Assembly: GCF_022095675.1 (NCBI RefSeq)
Contig: NZ_JAHYSG010000050.1
Coordinates: forward strand, 21,084 to 85,083
DNA from: Dactylosporangium sp. AC04546
GTDB taxonomy: Bacteria > Actinomycetota > Actinomycetes > Mycobacteriales > Micromonosporaceae
Length of the DNA stretch: 64,000 bases
Reading direction: 5' to 3'
A program made the position numbers and the translations under genes. The notes beneath the pieces are model-generated. The model was not told the DNA's origin. It saw nothing but the letters and a program-made list of their open reading frames with translations, and did not search any database. This document shows positions 27,713 through 36,544 of this stretch, in pieces. Each line of letters starts with the position of its first letter. Within the stretch, counting starts at the first letter, position 1.

Positions 27713-28024
27713 GTCCAGTTCTCTCTCCGATGTCCAGTCCTACCGGCTAGCCTAGTTGGCAACGTCGGCGGCTGGCGCGGCCAATTCCAGGAGGCCTAGG
27801 CGTACCGCGAGATCCTCGACGCCCACGCGCTAGGCTGGGCGCTCGGCAAGACCTCGACAGGGTACCGGATTGTCCTGATTGGACGGTCCTGGGTAAGGCC
27901 ACCGGACAGATTGAGCGCAAGAGGCGGCACGGCCACCATGCCACCAAAGGGTCGAGTGTTGGCGGGATGGACGCTCGGCGATGGGAGTAACTCGGGGTGC
28001 GCCAGGGACGGAACCCAGTCCCGG
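27713..28024. other. Intergenic, 312 bases, no gene seen
   Basis: Lies upstream of the 1117-aa gene and downstream of the XRE gene, both on the minus strand. No recognisable gene or repeat; it should contain the promoter of the 1117-aa gene. Confidence 0.35.
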
Positions 28025-28903
28025 CTACGGCCTGCCTTGGGCCTCCCATTGCTCGTGGTCCCGTTCTTGGTTCATCTCCGCCACCAGTTCCCGCATCCGG
28101 TCGTCGTGCCGACCGGCACCCTCGCGGTTCCACCATTCAATGTCATCTTGGAGTTTGCGGTACACCTCGGTGCCGACCGGCTCAAGATCGGGGAAGACCG
28201 TGATTGCTACCGACACGCTCTTCAGCAGAGCTTGCGGATCATTCTCAGGTGCGGCCGAGCTTCGGCTCCAGCCGTGCTCGATCAGGTCGTCGCGTGTTTG
28301 ACTGAACCAGTACGCGATGAACTCCTCGAAGAACTCCCGCACCTCGCCGGTCCGGAGTGTGTCGAGATTTGCGTCGGGTGGCACTAGTACGCGCGGAGCC
28401 CGCCGCCGTACCTCTTCCATCCTTGCCTCAAGTTGAGCCAATCGGTCGTTGGCGATCTCCATGTCCATGGTGGCGGTCGTGAGCGCCATGTGCGCCGCCT
28501 GCCGCGCTTTGCGCGCGTAGACAACCTCGTCAGCGAGACGGTCCAACTCCTGGCCGTAGTCAGTCAGGTCGTCGTCGCTGAGCATCTCCTCTACCGACTT
28601 CTCGAAGACCCTCGCGATCACCATGGCCTCACCGACACGGATCGCGCGCGGCTCGATCCCCTTCTTCGGGTCTGGCTCCCGCTCGATCTTCGCGATGGCC
28701 GATGGGTGAAGATCGAGCTTGCGCTTGGCTAGCTCGCGCGCCAGATCCTCCTGGCGCCACCCTCTGCGGAGTCGTTCCCGCTTCATCCGGGCGGCGAAGG
28801 TCCGGTCATAGGTGGCGGGGTCGCGCGTGGGTATCACGACCTCATCCCAATCCACCTGCATGTCCGGCAGGAGATTCTTGATCTTCCCCATGTCGATTCT
28901 CAC
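28025..28903 (-). CDS. XRE-family regulator, divergent from an excisionase-like gene
   Basis: 292 residues from a start at 28903; the ATG at 28891 (MGKIKNLL) is an alternative. HTH_XRE domain at about residues 30-105: RTFAARMKRERLRRGWRQEDLARELAKRKLDLHPSAIAKIEREPDPKKGIEPRAIRVGEAMVIARVF, a variant common in actinobacterial element regulators. A coiled coil follows (about 120-170; TATMDMEIANDRLAQLEARMEEV). It faces an excisionase-like gene across 155 bases that contain a palindrome, the layout of an immunity repressor controlling excision. Target and role are inferred from that layout. Confidence 0.82.
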   Translation of the reverse strand: MRIDMGKIKNLLPDMQVDWDEVVIPTRDPATYDRTFAARMKRERLRRGWRQEDLARELAKRKLDLHPSAIAKIEREPDPKKGIEPRAIRVGEAMVIARVFEKSVEEMLSDDDLTDYGQELDRLADEVVYARKARQAAHMALTTATMDMEIANDRLAQLEARMEEVRRRAPRVLVPPDANLDTLRTGEVREFFEEFIAYWFSQTRDDLIEHGWSRSSAAPENDPQALLKSVSVAITVFPDLEPVGTEVYRKLQDDIEWWNREGAGRHDDRMRELVAEMNQERDHEQWEAQGRP

Positions 28904-28935
28904 CTCACCATCAGGCCTGTTTGTCCGTTTCCAAC

Positions 28936-28959
28936 TCTAGCAAACGGTACCTTGCTAGA
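28936..28959. promoter_or_regulatory. Operator-like inverted repeat between the XRE and excisionase-like genes
   Basis: TCTAGCAA and TTGCTAGA form perfect 8-base arms around an 8-base spacer. The repeat begins 33 bases upstream of the XRE start and lies 123 bases upstream of the plus-strand gene. Its position in the divergent promoter region makes it the likely binding site of the XRE repressor. Confidence 0.55.
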
Positions 28960-29058
28960 TCGGGTTGCGTCTAGTCGTCCACGTGTGATCTGCTGTATCA
29001 GGTTTCAGAGACTTGCGGATCAGGCAATCAAATGACCCTCCCAGCCAGGGGAACGGAC

Positions 29059-29259
29059 ATGCGGCTTACAAGCGTGCGGGGCTACATGACGACGGCCGAG
29101 ATGGCCGCCCACTACCGCACAGTGCCCGGCACCGTCAGATATTGGCGGCACATCGGCTACGGCCCTCGCGGCATCAAGGTCGGCCGGAAGATCCTCTACC
29201 CGATTGAGGAGATCGAACGTTTCGACATTGTGCTCGCCCGGCAGACGACGTCGGCCTGA
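29059..29259 (+). CDS. MerR/Xis-type helix-turn-helix protein, excisionase-like
   Basis: ATG at 29059 is chosen because AGGGGA lies six bases upstream; ATGs at 29032 and 29086 are in frame. The 66-residue product is almost entirely the helix-turn-helix domain of recombination directionality factors: YMTTAEMAAHYRTVPGTVRYWRHIGYGPRGIKVGRKILYPIEEIERF. Such proteins bend DNA at attachment sites and direct an integrase towards excision, or act as replication/transfer activators in actinomycete integrative elements. No integrase gene is in the window, so its partner is lost or outside. It is divergent from the XRE regulator. Confidence 0.78.
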   Translation: MRLTSVRGYMTTAEMAAHYRTVPGTVRYWRHIGYGPRGIKVGRKILYPIEEIERFDIVLARQTTSA

Positions 29260-29384
29260 ACCACCAGCGTGGAGTTGCTCCCCTCACTGTTACCCGAGCG
29301 CCTGCCCGCCTGGCATGGCGTGAGTCGACAACAAGATCGGCCCGCCGGGTGCGAGCCGCCGAGCCGGTAGATCAGGAGATCCAG

Positions 29385-29918
29385 ATGCCCCGTACACCTT
29401 CCATCGACGGAGCCGCCCCCAGCCATCCCGAACGGCCTGTTCGCCACGGTGAGCTGGTCCGGTCCCGCACGTGGACGAATGTCAAGATCGATCAGCTGGA
29501 CATCACCCGCCGGTCTGCCCGGTTCCACCAGGAGAACCCGCACGTATACAAGATCCTGGTCGGACTGGCCCGCGAATGGATCCACCGGACGGGCCGGAAG
29601 CGATGCTCCATCGCGATGCTGTTCGAGCGGGCCCGGTGGGAGCCGTCAATCCCCACCGAGACGACACTGGTGTTGGACAACAATCTCAGGGCCTTCTACA
29701 GCCGGCTGATGATGCAGAACGAACCCGACCTGAAGGGACTTTTCGAGACCCGGCGCCGTGCGGGGGAGCAGGCACCACACGGGCGACGGGGTACCAACTG
29801 TGCAGACCAGCGTGGCACCAAGCCTGACCGGCTCGACCAGCCGACCTCGCAGCCACGCGTACCTGACCGGCCGGCTGGTCGTACAGATCAGCGTCGGCCG
29901 AAGGACAACAGGCCGTAA
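29385..29918 (+). CDS. Hypothetical protein, mobile-element associated
   Basis: ATG at 29385 has a good CAGGAG site at 29373-29378; 177 residues. The core (about residues 25-120) is alpha-helical and conserved-looking: WTNVKIDQLDITRRSARFHQENPHVYKILVGLAREWIHRTGRKRCSIAMLFERARWE..LVLDNNLRAFYSRLMMQNEPDLKGLFETR. The final 55 residues are a basic, Pro/Arg-rich tail. I recall similar proteins in phages and integrative elements, without an assigned function. It follows the excisionase-like gene by 125 bases in the same direction. Confidence 0.6.
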   Translation: MPRTPSIDGAAPSHPERPVRHGELVRSRTWTNVKIDQLDITRRSARFHQENPHVYKILVGLAREWIHRTGRKRCSIAMLFERARWEPSIPTETTLVLDNNLRAFYSRLMMQNEPDLKGLFETRRRAGEQAPHGRRGTNCADQRGTKPDRLDQPTSQPRVPDRPAGRTDQRRPKDNRP

Positions 29919-30044
29919 CCAACACATTATCGTCGTCGCTGAGGCACCAGCGTCTCGATCCAGTAGCTGGCTCGTCATTGACAGTGGGTTCCACCGTCGG
30001 ATCACCAGGCAAGACTGCCGCGACGTAAGCACCGAAGCGACGAG

Positions 30045-30446
30045 GCTCCTGCCGATCCCTCTGAAGCGGTGGGCCTCGTCGATCCGAAGTCCCTACGTCA
30101 GTAGATCGTCGCCGACGACCTGGAGCGCCTGATGAGGCGTTCGCTGTACCTGACACTCGCCGACATGGTGGAGGCGGCCGACGGGTACACCATAAGTGTC
30201 GATATGGTGCGGCCGAACCAGCCGTCGAGACTGGGTCGGCGCGGCTCCGAGTAGCAGCGGCGCGCAGATGAGCGAGCCATCGTGGTGGTCGCGGCGCTCA
30301 CGGCGCGGTGCGCATCGGTCGTGGCCGCCTCAAGGTACCCGGCCGGGCGGTTCGGTTACGACTGGTGGCTCGGTGTCGTCGAGCTCCGACCATCCGGCCT
30401 CGGCGCCACGTTCGAAGCCAGCCCGGCCTCGTCCGCGCGGAGATAG
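30045..30446 (+). pseudogene. Degenerate gene with two in-frame amber codons
   Basis: One frame reads like protein on both sides of two TAG codons (30102-30104 and 30252-30254) and ends at a third (30444-30446): EAVGLVDPKSLRQ, then IVADDLERLMRRSLYLTLADMVEAADGYTISVDMVRPNQPSRLG, then RADERAIVVVAALTARCASVV..RFGYDWWLGVVELRPSGLGATFE. High third-position GC supports former coding. No start is clear and the family is not recognised. The simplest reading is a decayed gene of the same element as the excisionase-like protein. The 125 bases between 29918 and this segment hold nothing recognised. Confidence 0.35.
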
Positions 30447-30481
30447 GTGCTGATGATCGGATGGCACGCAGGGTTCGGTTG

Positions 30482-32350
30482 TCATTGGAGCCATGGCCTG
30501 GATGGTGCACGGCTCACGGTGACCGCGGCGGCGATGAATACCAACACCACGATCCACGCGGCTGCCCCTGCTCCCAGGGTCATCGTCCCGAAGACGAACG
30601 CTGCGCCGCATGCGATGTACACGTACGTCCGAGACCGGGGCTTGGCCCGGCGCACACGCACCGCTGTGAACCCGGTGAAAATGGCTAAGGCTCCGAGTGC
30701 GGACCCGCCGATGATGCCGGCGACGCTGACTCGTCCGGTCGCCGCGGCAGTGACGGCACCCACTGCTGCCGCCAACGACAGTGCCGCGCCGATCCACAGC
30801 AGGACGACAGTCGCTCGGATGGATGCGGGACGCGCGAGTGGTGTTGCTGGCTTTGCTGGCCAGACGGGCGGTGGGGCGGTGGCGTTCGTCGGCTGTCGCT
30901 TGCTGCCGGTCTGGCTGGTTTGCGGGCGGACCGGTGGCGCGATCGATGACGGCAGGATCTGGGCAGCGGCGGCCCTGTCTCCAGGGAGGGCTTGCTGAGT
31001 GGTGGTCGCTGGCATTGGTGGTTGCGCATCGGCTGCGGCGTCGGCTGGCACGGGCGGCGATCCAGGCGCAGAAGGGAGACGCGTGGGTGTGGCGACCGCT
31101 GTTGGTACCGCAGTTGGTGAGGTGCTGGCGTTCGGCGTGGTCCGGATGTGTTGGTCGTCCGGTGCGGGCGCTGTCACCGGTTCGGGTGGGACGGCGAGTG
31201 TGATGGCGGGGGTACTTGTGGCCTGTTGAAGCGGCACCGGTTCTGTGCCCGGTCGAGTCGGCGATGGTGTGGTGCGTGCTCGGGGCTCGGTGTGAAGGCT
31301 GCCTGCCGCCACGACGAGTTCAGGCTGGTCGATGATGGTCGGGGCGATCTGGAGGGCGCGGTGCAGGAGGCTTGCGACGAGCGGGGTGCGGCTGGACCCG
31401 CCGACGAGGAAGATTCCGGCGATGTGCTCGCGTGGCAGGGCGGCGGCGCGCAGGGTGGCCAGGGTGAGTGCGACGGTGCGGTCGAGGTGTGGCCGCGCGG
31501 CCTTGTCGAATTCGTCGCGGGTCAGGTGTAGGTCGGCGTCGGCGAGTGGCACGTGAAGGTCGGCGGCCGCATGGCGGGACAGTTGTTCCTTGGCCGCTCG
31601 GGCGCCCAACCACAGAGTGCGGCGGGCCCGTTGGTCGGCGGCGGTCTCGGGCCAGTCCAGGCGGCCCCATGCGTCGGTAGCGCTGGCGGTCAGGGACCGG
31701 GCGTGGTCGACCACGGTGGCGTCGAGGTCGAGCCCCCCGACGTTGGGTAACCCGTCGGTGGCCATCACCTCGAACGTGGCGACCGAGCGTCGCACGACGC
31801 TGATGTCGAACGTGCCCGCGCCGAGGTCGTAGACGACGAGGCACTGCCCGGATGGGAGATCGCGGCCGAGTACGGCGCCGAAATAGGCGGCTGCCGCGAT
31901 GGGTTCGGCGACGAGACCGACGTCGCCGAGACCAGCGCGGCGGGCGGCGTCGGCGAGGATGCCGAGCCTGGTCTGGCTCCAGGTCGCCGGGTGGGTCAGC
32001 ATCACCGTGGGTGGTATCTGGCCAGCGACCCGGGCGGCTTCTTCTGCGACCCGCCTGAGCACGGCCGCGATGAGGTCGACCACCGGGAGTTCTTGCTCGC
32101 CGAGCCAGACGGTCCCGTCATCGATCCGTCGTTTCGGGTTGGCTTCAAGTCCGGCTGGATGTGCCGCGGCTGCCCGGTCGGCGTCGGCTCCGGTCAGCAG
32201 GTGCGTGTCCGTGCCGGCGAACACTGCTGAGGCCAACAACGGGGAGGCATCGAACAGTAGCGGTGTCATCGACCCATCGACGCGGTGCATCATTGCGACC
32301 GTGGTCGACGTGCCGAAGTCGATCCCGAGGCGAGCCCCTTCCGTCACCAT
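30482..32350 (-). CDS. Hsp70-family (DnaK-like) protein with C-terminal membrane segments
   Basis: ATG at 32350 is chosen because the Hsp70 fold begins at once (RLGIDFGTSTTVAMM, phosphate-1 motif at residues 7-20); 622 residues. Phosphate-2 motif VVYDLGAGTFDISVV near residue 165 and the adenosine motif GIFLVGGSSRTPLVASLL near residue 315 are intact, so it is a complete nucleotide-binding domain. There is no canonical substrate-binding domain. Instead a Pro/Thr-rich linker of about 140 residues leads to four hydrophobic spans (TVVLLWIGAALSLAAAVGAV onwards), placing it at the membrane. Such actinobacterial membrane-anchored Hsp70-like proteins are of unknown role. No dnaJ or grpE gene is nearby, so it is not the housekeeping chaperone. 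Confidence 0.82.
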   Translation of the reverse strand: MVTEGARLGIDFGTSTTVAMMHRVDGSMTPLLFDASPLLASAVFAGTDTHLLTGADADRAAAAHPAGLEANPKRRIDDGTVWLGEQELPVVDLIAAVLRRVAEEAARVAGQIPPTVMLTHPATWSQTRLGILADAARRAGLGDVGLVAEPIAAAAYFGAVLGRDLPSGQCLVVYDLGAGTFDISVVRRSVATFEVMATDGLPNVGGLDLDATVVDHARSLTASATDAWGRLDWPETAADQRARRTLWLGARAAKEQLSRHAAADLHVPLADADLHLTRDEFDKAARPHLDRTVALTLATLRAAALPREHIAGIFLVGGSSRTPLVASLLHRALQIAPTIIDQPELVVAAGSLHTEPRARTTPSPTRPGTEPVPLQQATSTPAITLAVPPEPVTAPAPDDQHIRTTPNASTSPTAVPTAVATPTRLPSAPGSPPVPADAAADAQPPMPATTTQQALPGDRAAAAQILPSSIAPPVRPQTSQTGSKRQPTNATAPPPVWPAKPATPLARPASIRATVVLLWIGAALSLAAAVGAVTAAATGRVSVAGIIGGSALGALAIFTGFTAVRVRRAKPRSRTYVYIACGAAFVFGTMTLGAGAAAWIVVLVFIAAAVTVSRAPSRPWLQ

Positions 32351-32475
32351 TCCCGTACGGTAATCGGCCGGATCCTGCGTCTGGATCAGCCGAATCGTCG
32401 TCAACGTCTGACCTAATCCGACGTTTACATCGCTCGGGGGGTGGGTCTGTTGCATTCGCCGTTGGCAAGATCAAG

Positions 32476-32800
32476 TCAGGCTTGAGCGGTGAAGGCTTTG
32501 ACCAGCCGACGTCCGGCGTGCAGCAAGCGGCTGCCGTCGAAGGACACGCCGGCATGCACCAGCCCAGTTGGCAGCTGAGGCAGAAGGCGTTGCCGGGCCA
32601 GATCCCGCATGGCGATCGGGTCGGCGACGGCGGCCGGGCTGGCCATGGCACGCAGGTCTGCGGCGTTGGCGCCGGGCGGCAGCTGGAGCAGCGGCGAGCT
32701 TCTGATCGTCGGATTGCGGTAGATCCACGAGCATGGCGAGTGCGTAGCGGGACTCGATGGCCGGCGGTTGATGATCGTCCTGGCGGTGGTCGTGCTTGAC
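32476..32800 (-). pseudogene. 3' fragment of an unrecognised gene, frameshifted
   Basis: Coding-like sequence ends at 32476 with SPLLQLPPGANAADLRAMASPAAVADPIAMRDLARQRLLPQLPTGLVHAGVSFDGSRLLHAGRRLVKAF. The preceding part reads in another frame (PPAIESRYALAMLVDLPQSDD), so a frameshift lies near 32710. Only the C-terminus of something is left, and I cannot name the family. It lies between the Hsp70-like gene and the broken lsr2. Confidence 0.35.
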
Positions 32801-32851
32801 GGTTTGGTGGCAAGACGACCGCTCCTGACCGTTGCGGCGCTGCGGCCGGCA

Positions 32852-33225
32852 TTACTCGCGGTGGGCGGCGTGGTAGCGGTCGATGACGTCCCTGGGGAGC
32901 CGGCCCCGGTCGGAGACCTCGATTCCCTGGCGCTGCGCCCACTCACGGATTGCCTGATTGCGGTCGCGGTCACGACGCACCGGCGTAGCGATCATCATCC
33001 CCCGTCCTGAGAAGCCGCGTCCTGCAGTTTGGGGCGTGGTCCGGCGGACCTTGGTGGCGGCGGCGATGAACGGGGCTAGGGCGTCGCGTAGCTGTTGGGC
33101 GTTGCCCGCGTTGAGATCGATCGTGTAGAGCACGCCGTCCATCCCGAAGACCAGGCTCTCGTCCGCCGGTCCGCCGGTCCGCCGTCGATATCGTCGATGA
33201 CCTGCTGGATTACACGCTTCGCCAT
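32852..33225 (-). pseudogene. lsr2: lsr2-like nucleoid protein gene disrupted by an 8-bp tandem duplication
   Basis: The minus strand starts [19 protein letters not shown] at 33225, a textbook Lsr2 N-terminus. It should continue [38 protein letters not shown], but that part is in another frame. The shift is caused by CCGCCGGT being present twice around 33162-33180; removing one 8-base copy restores a single frame of about 121 codons. The C-terminal DNA-binding domain [34 protein letters not shown] is intact, including the RGR AT-hook-like motif. Lsr2 silences AT-rich foreign DNA in actinobacteria; element-borne copies are common. The gene is off as written, though slippage of an 8-bp repeat could be reversible. 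Confidence 0.85.
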
Positions 33226-33720
33226 AGTCTGGCCCTTTCACGAGTCGCGGTATGCCCGCATCCGCTGTCCGCAATCGCAGCAGCGAACGGACGGTCCGGG
33301 TGCAATTTCTGATCCGGCATATCGTTCGGCACCGAACATGATGAATGCGAGAGACATGATCGCCATTTCGGGGAAGGTTCGCAACCGCAGGCTGAACAAC
33401 CCAGCCTGTCCGACCTAACCTGCCGCGGTCTGGTCGCTCCTCGTCGGGGCGTCTCGCCGGCGAAGTCAACGAAGATCACCGCGTGTGCGCCCTCCATGGT
33501 CAGCGTGTAGTCGCCTGCCACGGGGGCACCGGGCTGGCGCCGCGACCGCGCCTGCGCAGGAAGCGGTGCCGACCGAGTGTCGGTCGGTCCTGGTGACCGG
33601 TCGACCGGCTTCGCGTAGCTGCGGGATGCCAGGCACACCCACGGGCCTTGATCGGACATGCGACAAAAAGGTTCGAATGCGGCGTCGGCATGCCGACCGA
33701 ACTGACGCGATGTTGGCTGG

Positions 33721-35935
33721 TCAGGTGGTGAGGCGGTGGGTGAGGGCGGTGTGGCGGCGGCCGGCGCCGACGGTGCGGACGGCGGCGGCGGGAGCCGACG
33801 AGGACGACGAGCTTCTTCGCGCGGGTGACGGCGGTGTAGAGCAGGTTGCGTTGCAGCATCATCCACGCGCTGGTCGTCAAGGGGATGACCACGGCGGGGT
33901 ATTCGGAGCCTTGGGAGCGGTGGATGGTCATGGCGTAGGCGTGGGCGAGTTCGTCGAGCTCGTCGAAGTCGTAGGCGATGTGCTCGTCCTCGTCGGTGCG
34001 TACGGTGAGGGTCTGCTCGTCGGTGGAGAGGGCGGTGATGACGCCGAGGGTGCCGTTGAAGACGCCGGCCTGGCCTTTGTCGTAGTTGTTGCGGATCTGG
34101 GTGACCTTGTCACCGATGCGGAACACCCGCCCGCCGGCCCGTCGTTCCGGCAGCCCGTCCCGGCCGGGGGTGAGCCGCTGCTGCAGCAGGCCGTTGAGGG
34201 CGCCGGCGCCGGCGGGCCCGCGGTGCATCGGGGTGAGGACCTGGATGTCGCGGCGCGGGTCGAGGCCGAACTTGGCCGGGATGCGGGTGCAGGCGACGTC
34301 GACGGTCAACGCGGCGGCGGCGTCGGTGTCGTCGCAGGGGAAGAGGAAGAAGTCGGTCATGCCCTGCAGCTGGGGTGGTTTCCCGGCGTTGATGCGGTGG
34401 GCGTTGACGACCACCCCGGACTTGGCTGCCTGCCGGAACACCTGGGTCAGCCGCACCTGTGGGATGCTGTCGGCGGCGAGGACGTCGCGGAGGACCTCTC
34501 CGGCGCCGACCGACGGCAGCTGGTCGACGTCTCCGACGAGGAGGACGTGCGCGCCGGGCGGGATGGCCTTGATGAGCTAGTTCGCCAGGATCAGGTCGAG
34601 CATGGACGCTTCGTCGACGACGAGGAGGTCGACGTCGAGGGGGTTGTCCCGGTCGAACGAGGCGTCGCCGCCTGGGCGCAGCTGAAGGAGCCGGTGCACG
34701 GTCGCGGCGGGGTGCCCGGTGAGCTCGGCGAGGCGTTTCGCGGCCCGGCCGGTCGGGGCGACCAGGGTGACGTTGGCCTTCTTCGCGGCGGCGAGGATGA
34801 CGATCGAGCGGACGGTGAAACTTTTGCCGCAGCCGGGGCCGCCGGTGAGCACGGCAACCTTCGACGTCAGCGTCAGACGAACTGCTTGTTCCTGCTCCGG
34901 TGCCAGGGTCGTGCCGGTGCGGCCGTGTAGCCAGGTCAGGGCTTTGGGCCAGTCGACGTCGGCGAAGTGCGGCATCCGGTCGGCCGGCTCGCGCAGGAGT
35001 CGGTTCAGGGAGCCGGCGAGGGCGGTCTCGGCCCGGTGGAACGGCACCAGGTACACCGCGGTCACCGGCCCGTCCGGGCCGGGCAGCGTCTCGCGGATGA
35101 CGCCCTCGTCGGTGGCGAGGGTGTCCAGGCAGGTCCCGACGAGCGCGGCGGGGACGTCGAGGATCTTCGCCGCGTCGGCGATCAGGTTCGCTTGGGGTAG
35201 GTAGCAGTGGCCGGAGTCGGTGGCCTCGGACAGGGTGTACTGCAGGCCGGCCTTGACCCGTTCCGGGCTGTCGTGCGGGATGCCGACGGCCTGGGCGATC
35301 GTGTCGGCGGTCTTGAACCCGATCCCCCACACGTCAGCCGCGAGGCGGTACGGCTCGTGCTGCACCACGGAGATGGACGCGTCGCCGTACTGCTTGAAGA
35401 TCCGCACCGCGAGGGACGTCGACACGCCAACGCCCTGCAGAAAGACCATCACCTCCTTGATCGCCTTCTGTTCTTCCCAGGCGGCGGTGATCTTCGCAGT
35501 GCGTTTCGGGCCCAGGCCCGGGACCTCGATCAACCGGGCGGGTTCCTCCTCGATGACCCGCAACGTGTCCAGCCCGAACTGCGCGACGATCCGCTCCGCG
35601 AACACCGGCCCGATACCTTTGACGAGGCCGGAGCCCAGATAGCGTTGGATGCCCTGGATGGTGGCGGGCAGGACCGTGGTGTAGGACTCGACCTCGAACT
35701 GCCGGCCGTACTTCGGATGACTGGACCACCGTCCCTGCAGGCGCAGGCTCTCACCGGGCTGGGCGCCGAGCAACGCCCCGACCACGGTGAGCAGTTCATC
35801 GCCGCCACGGCTGGTCGCGACCCTGGCGACGGTGTAGCCGGTGTCCTCGTTGACGTACGTCAGCCGCTCCAGAACCGCCTCGAGGACAGCGCCCGGCGGA
35901 CGGGTCGAAGCGGCGGTCGCGGTCACGGCGACCAT
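33721..35935 (-). pseudogene. recD2: RecD2-family DNA helicase gene with an in-frame amber codon and a 3' frameshift
   Basis: ATG at 35935. The first 452 codons give the RecD2 N-terminus, helix-hairpin-helix region (KGIGPVFAERIVAQFG, IEVPGLGPKRTAKIT) and helicase core with Walker A LTGGPGCGKSFTV and Walker B VVDEASMLDL. A TAG at 34577-34579 follows LILAN, where related proteins have a Lys; the same frame then resumes with LIKAIPPGAHVLLVGDVDQLPSVGAGEVL..LTQVFRQ and the UvrD_C_2 motif HRSQGSEYPAVVIPL..YTAVTRAKKLVVLVGS. Just after GSRR the frame slips: AAVRTVGAGRRHTALTHRLTT with its stop at 33721 lies in another frame. Two lesions argue for a decayed gene. RecD2 is an ATP-dependent 5'-3' helicase in genome maintenance. 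Confidence 0.85.
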
Positions 35936-36074
35936 CGTGCACGCTCAGCCGGCCGACCCGCCAGCCCGCCGGGCAAGTGTTCACTGTTGCTGGTACGTCC
36001 AGTCGAGGTGTTAACCAACGTTTTCCGCGAGCAGGTCCGGTTGGCTTTGTTCCAGTTGCGGCCCGAGCGACGGG

Positions 36075-36479
36075 TTACGGAACGACGAGCAGTACCCGAT
36101 CGGCGGGATACCGGACGCGCTCGCCGTCTGAGGTGCCGACTTCGAGGAGCGGCACTTCAGGTCGGCTTCCGAGGGTTGCGGCTTCGGGGCGCGTTGGCAT
36201 CCGAGCGCTCACAGTCGCACCGACAGCGAGCGGCACCGTGGCGCGGTGGACCGCAGGGGTTATCCGCGTGTGGTGACCGCGCTCCTTGAGGAGCAGGCCC
36301 TCCCAGCGCAGCACGTCCAGCGCCGCGCGCAGGGTGTCCCGCCCGCAGTGATGCTCGGCATACAGCTGCCGCTCGGACGGCAGGAGCGAGGCGGCTGGAT
36401 ATTGACCGGTCAGGATCGCGGTCCGGATGCTTGCGGCGACGGCGAGGTAGCGAGCCTCGCCCAGCTCTCGAAAGGTCAC
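36075..36479 (-). CDS. GntR-family regulator, probably leaderless
   Basis: GTG at 36479 lies seven bases after a perfect TATAGT -10 hexamer, so it is the likely first codon of a leaderless transcript; a GTG at 36488 in the same frame would sit inside the -10/operator. The 134-residue product is a winged helix-turn-helix (ARYLAVAASIRTAILTGQYPAASLLPSERQLYAEHHCGRDTLRAALDVLRWEGLLLKERGHHTRI, about residues 8-75) with a short C-terminal extension too small for a UTRA ligand domain. Size and layout resemble KorSA-type GntR repressors of actinomycete integrative elements. The overlapping 34-bp palindrome implies autoregulation. Confidence 0.8.
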   Translation of the reverse strand: MTFRELGEARYLAVAASIRTAILTGQYPAASLLPSERQLYAEHHCGRDTLRAALDVLRWEGLLLKERGHHTRITPAVHRATVPLAVGATVSARMPTRPEAATLGSRPEVPLLEVGTSDGERVRYPADRVLLVVP

Positions 36480-36482
36480 GGG

Positions 36483-36516
36483 TCGCACTATAGGGCCACA
36501 TGGCCCTATAGTGCGA
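36483..36516. promoter_or_regulatory. 34-bp palindromic operator with back-to-back TATAGT promoters
   Basis: TCGCACTATAGGGCCA and its exact complement form 16-base arms around a 2-base centre. Each arm carries a TATAGT -10 hexamer pointing outwards. On the minus side TATAGT is seven bases from the GTG of the GntR gene. On the plus side it faces a region where only degenerate coding sequence remains. One repressor dimer bound here would shut both promoters. Confidence 0.75.
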
Positions 36517-36544
36517 GTGGTGGGCGCGGAGAAAGGAGCAGTTG

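Noticed and set aside
33485..34930. A 481-codon plus-strand frame opposite recD2
   Set aside because: Shadow of the helicase gene; the low-complexity Gly/Val/Asp composition has no family resemblance.
30045..35935. Reassignment of TAG to an amino acid
   Set aside because: TAG is used as a normal stop elsewhere in the window (for example the end of jetD and gajA), and recD2 also has a frameshift, so gene decay explains the data better.
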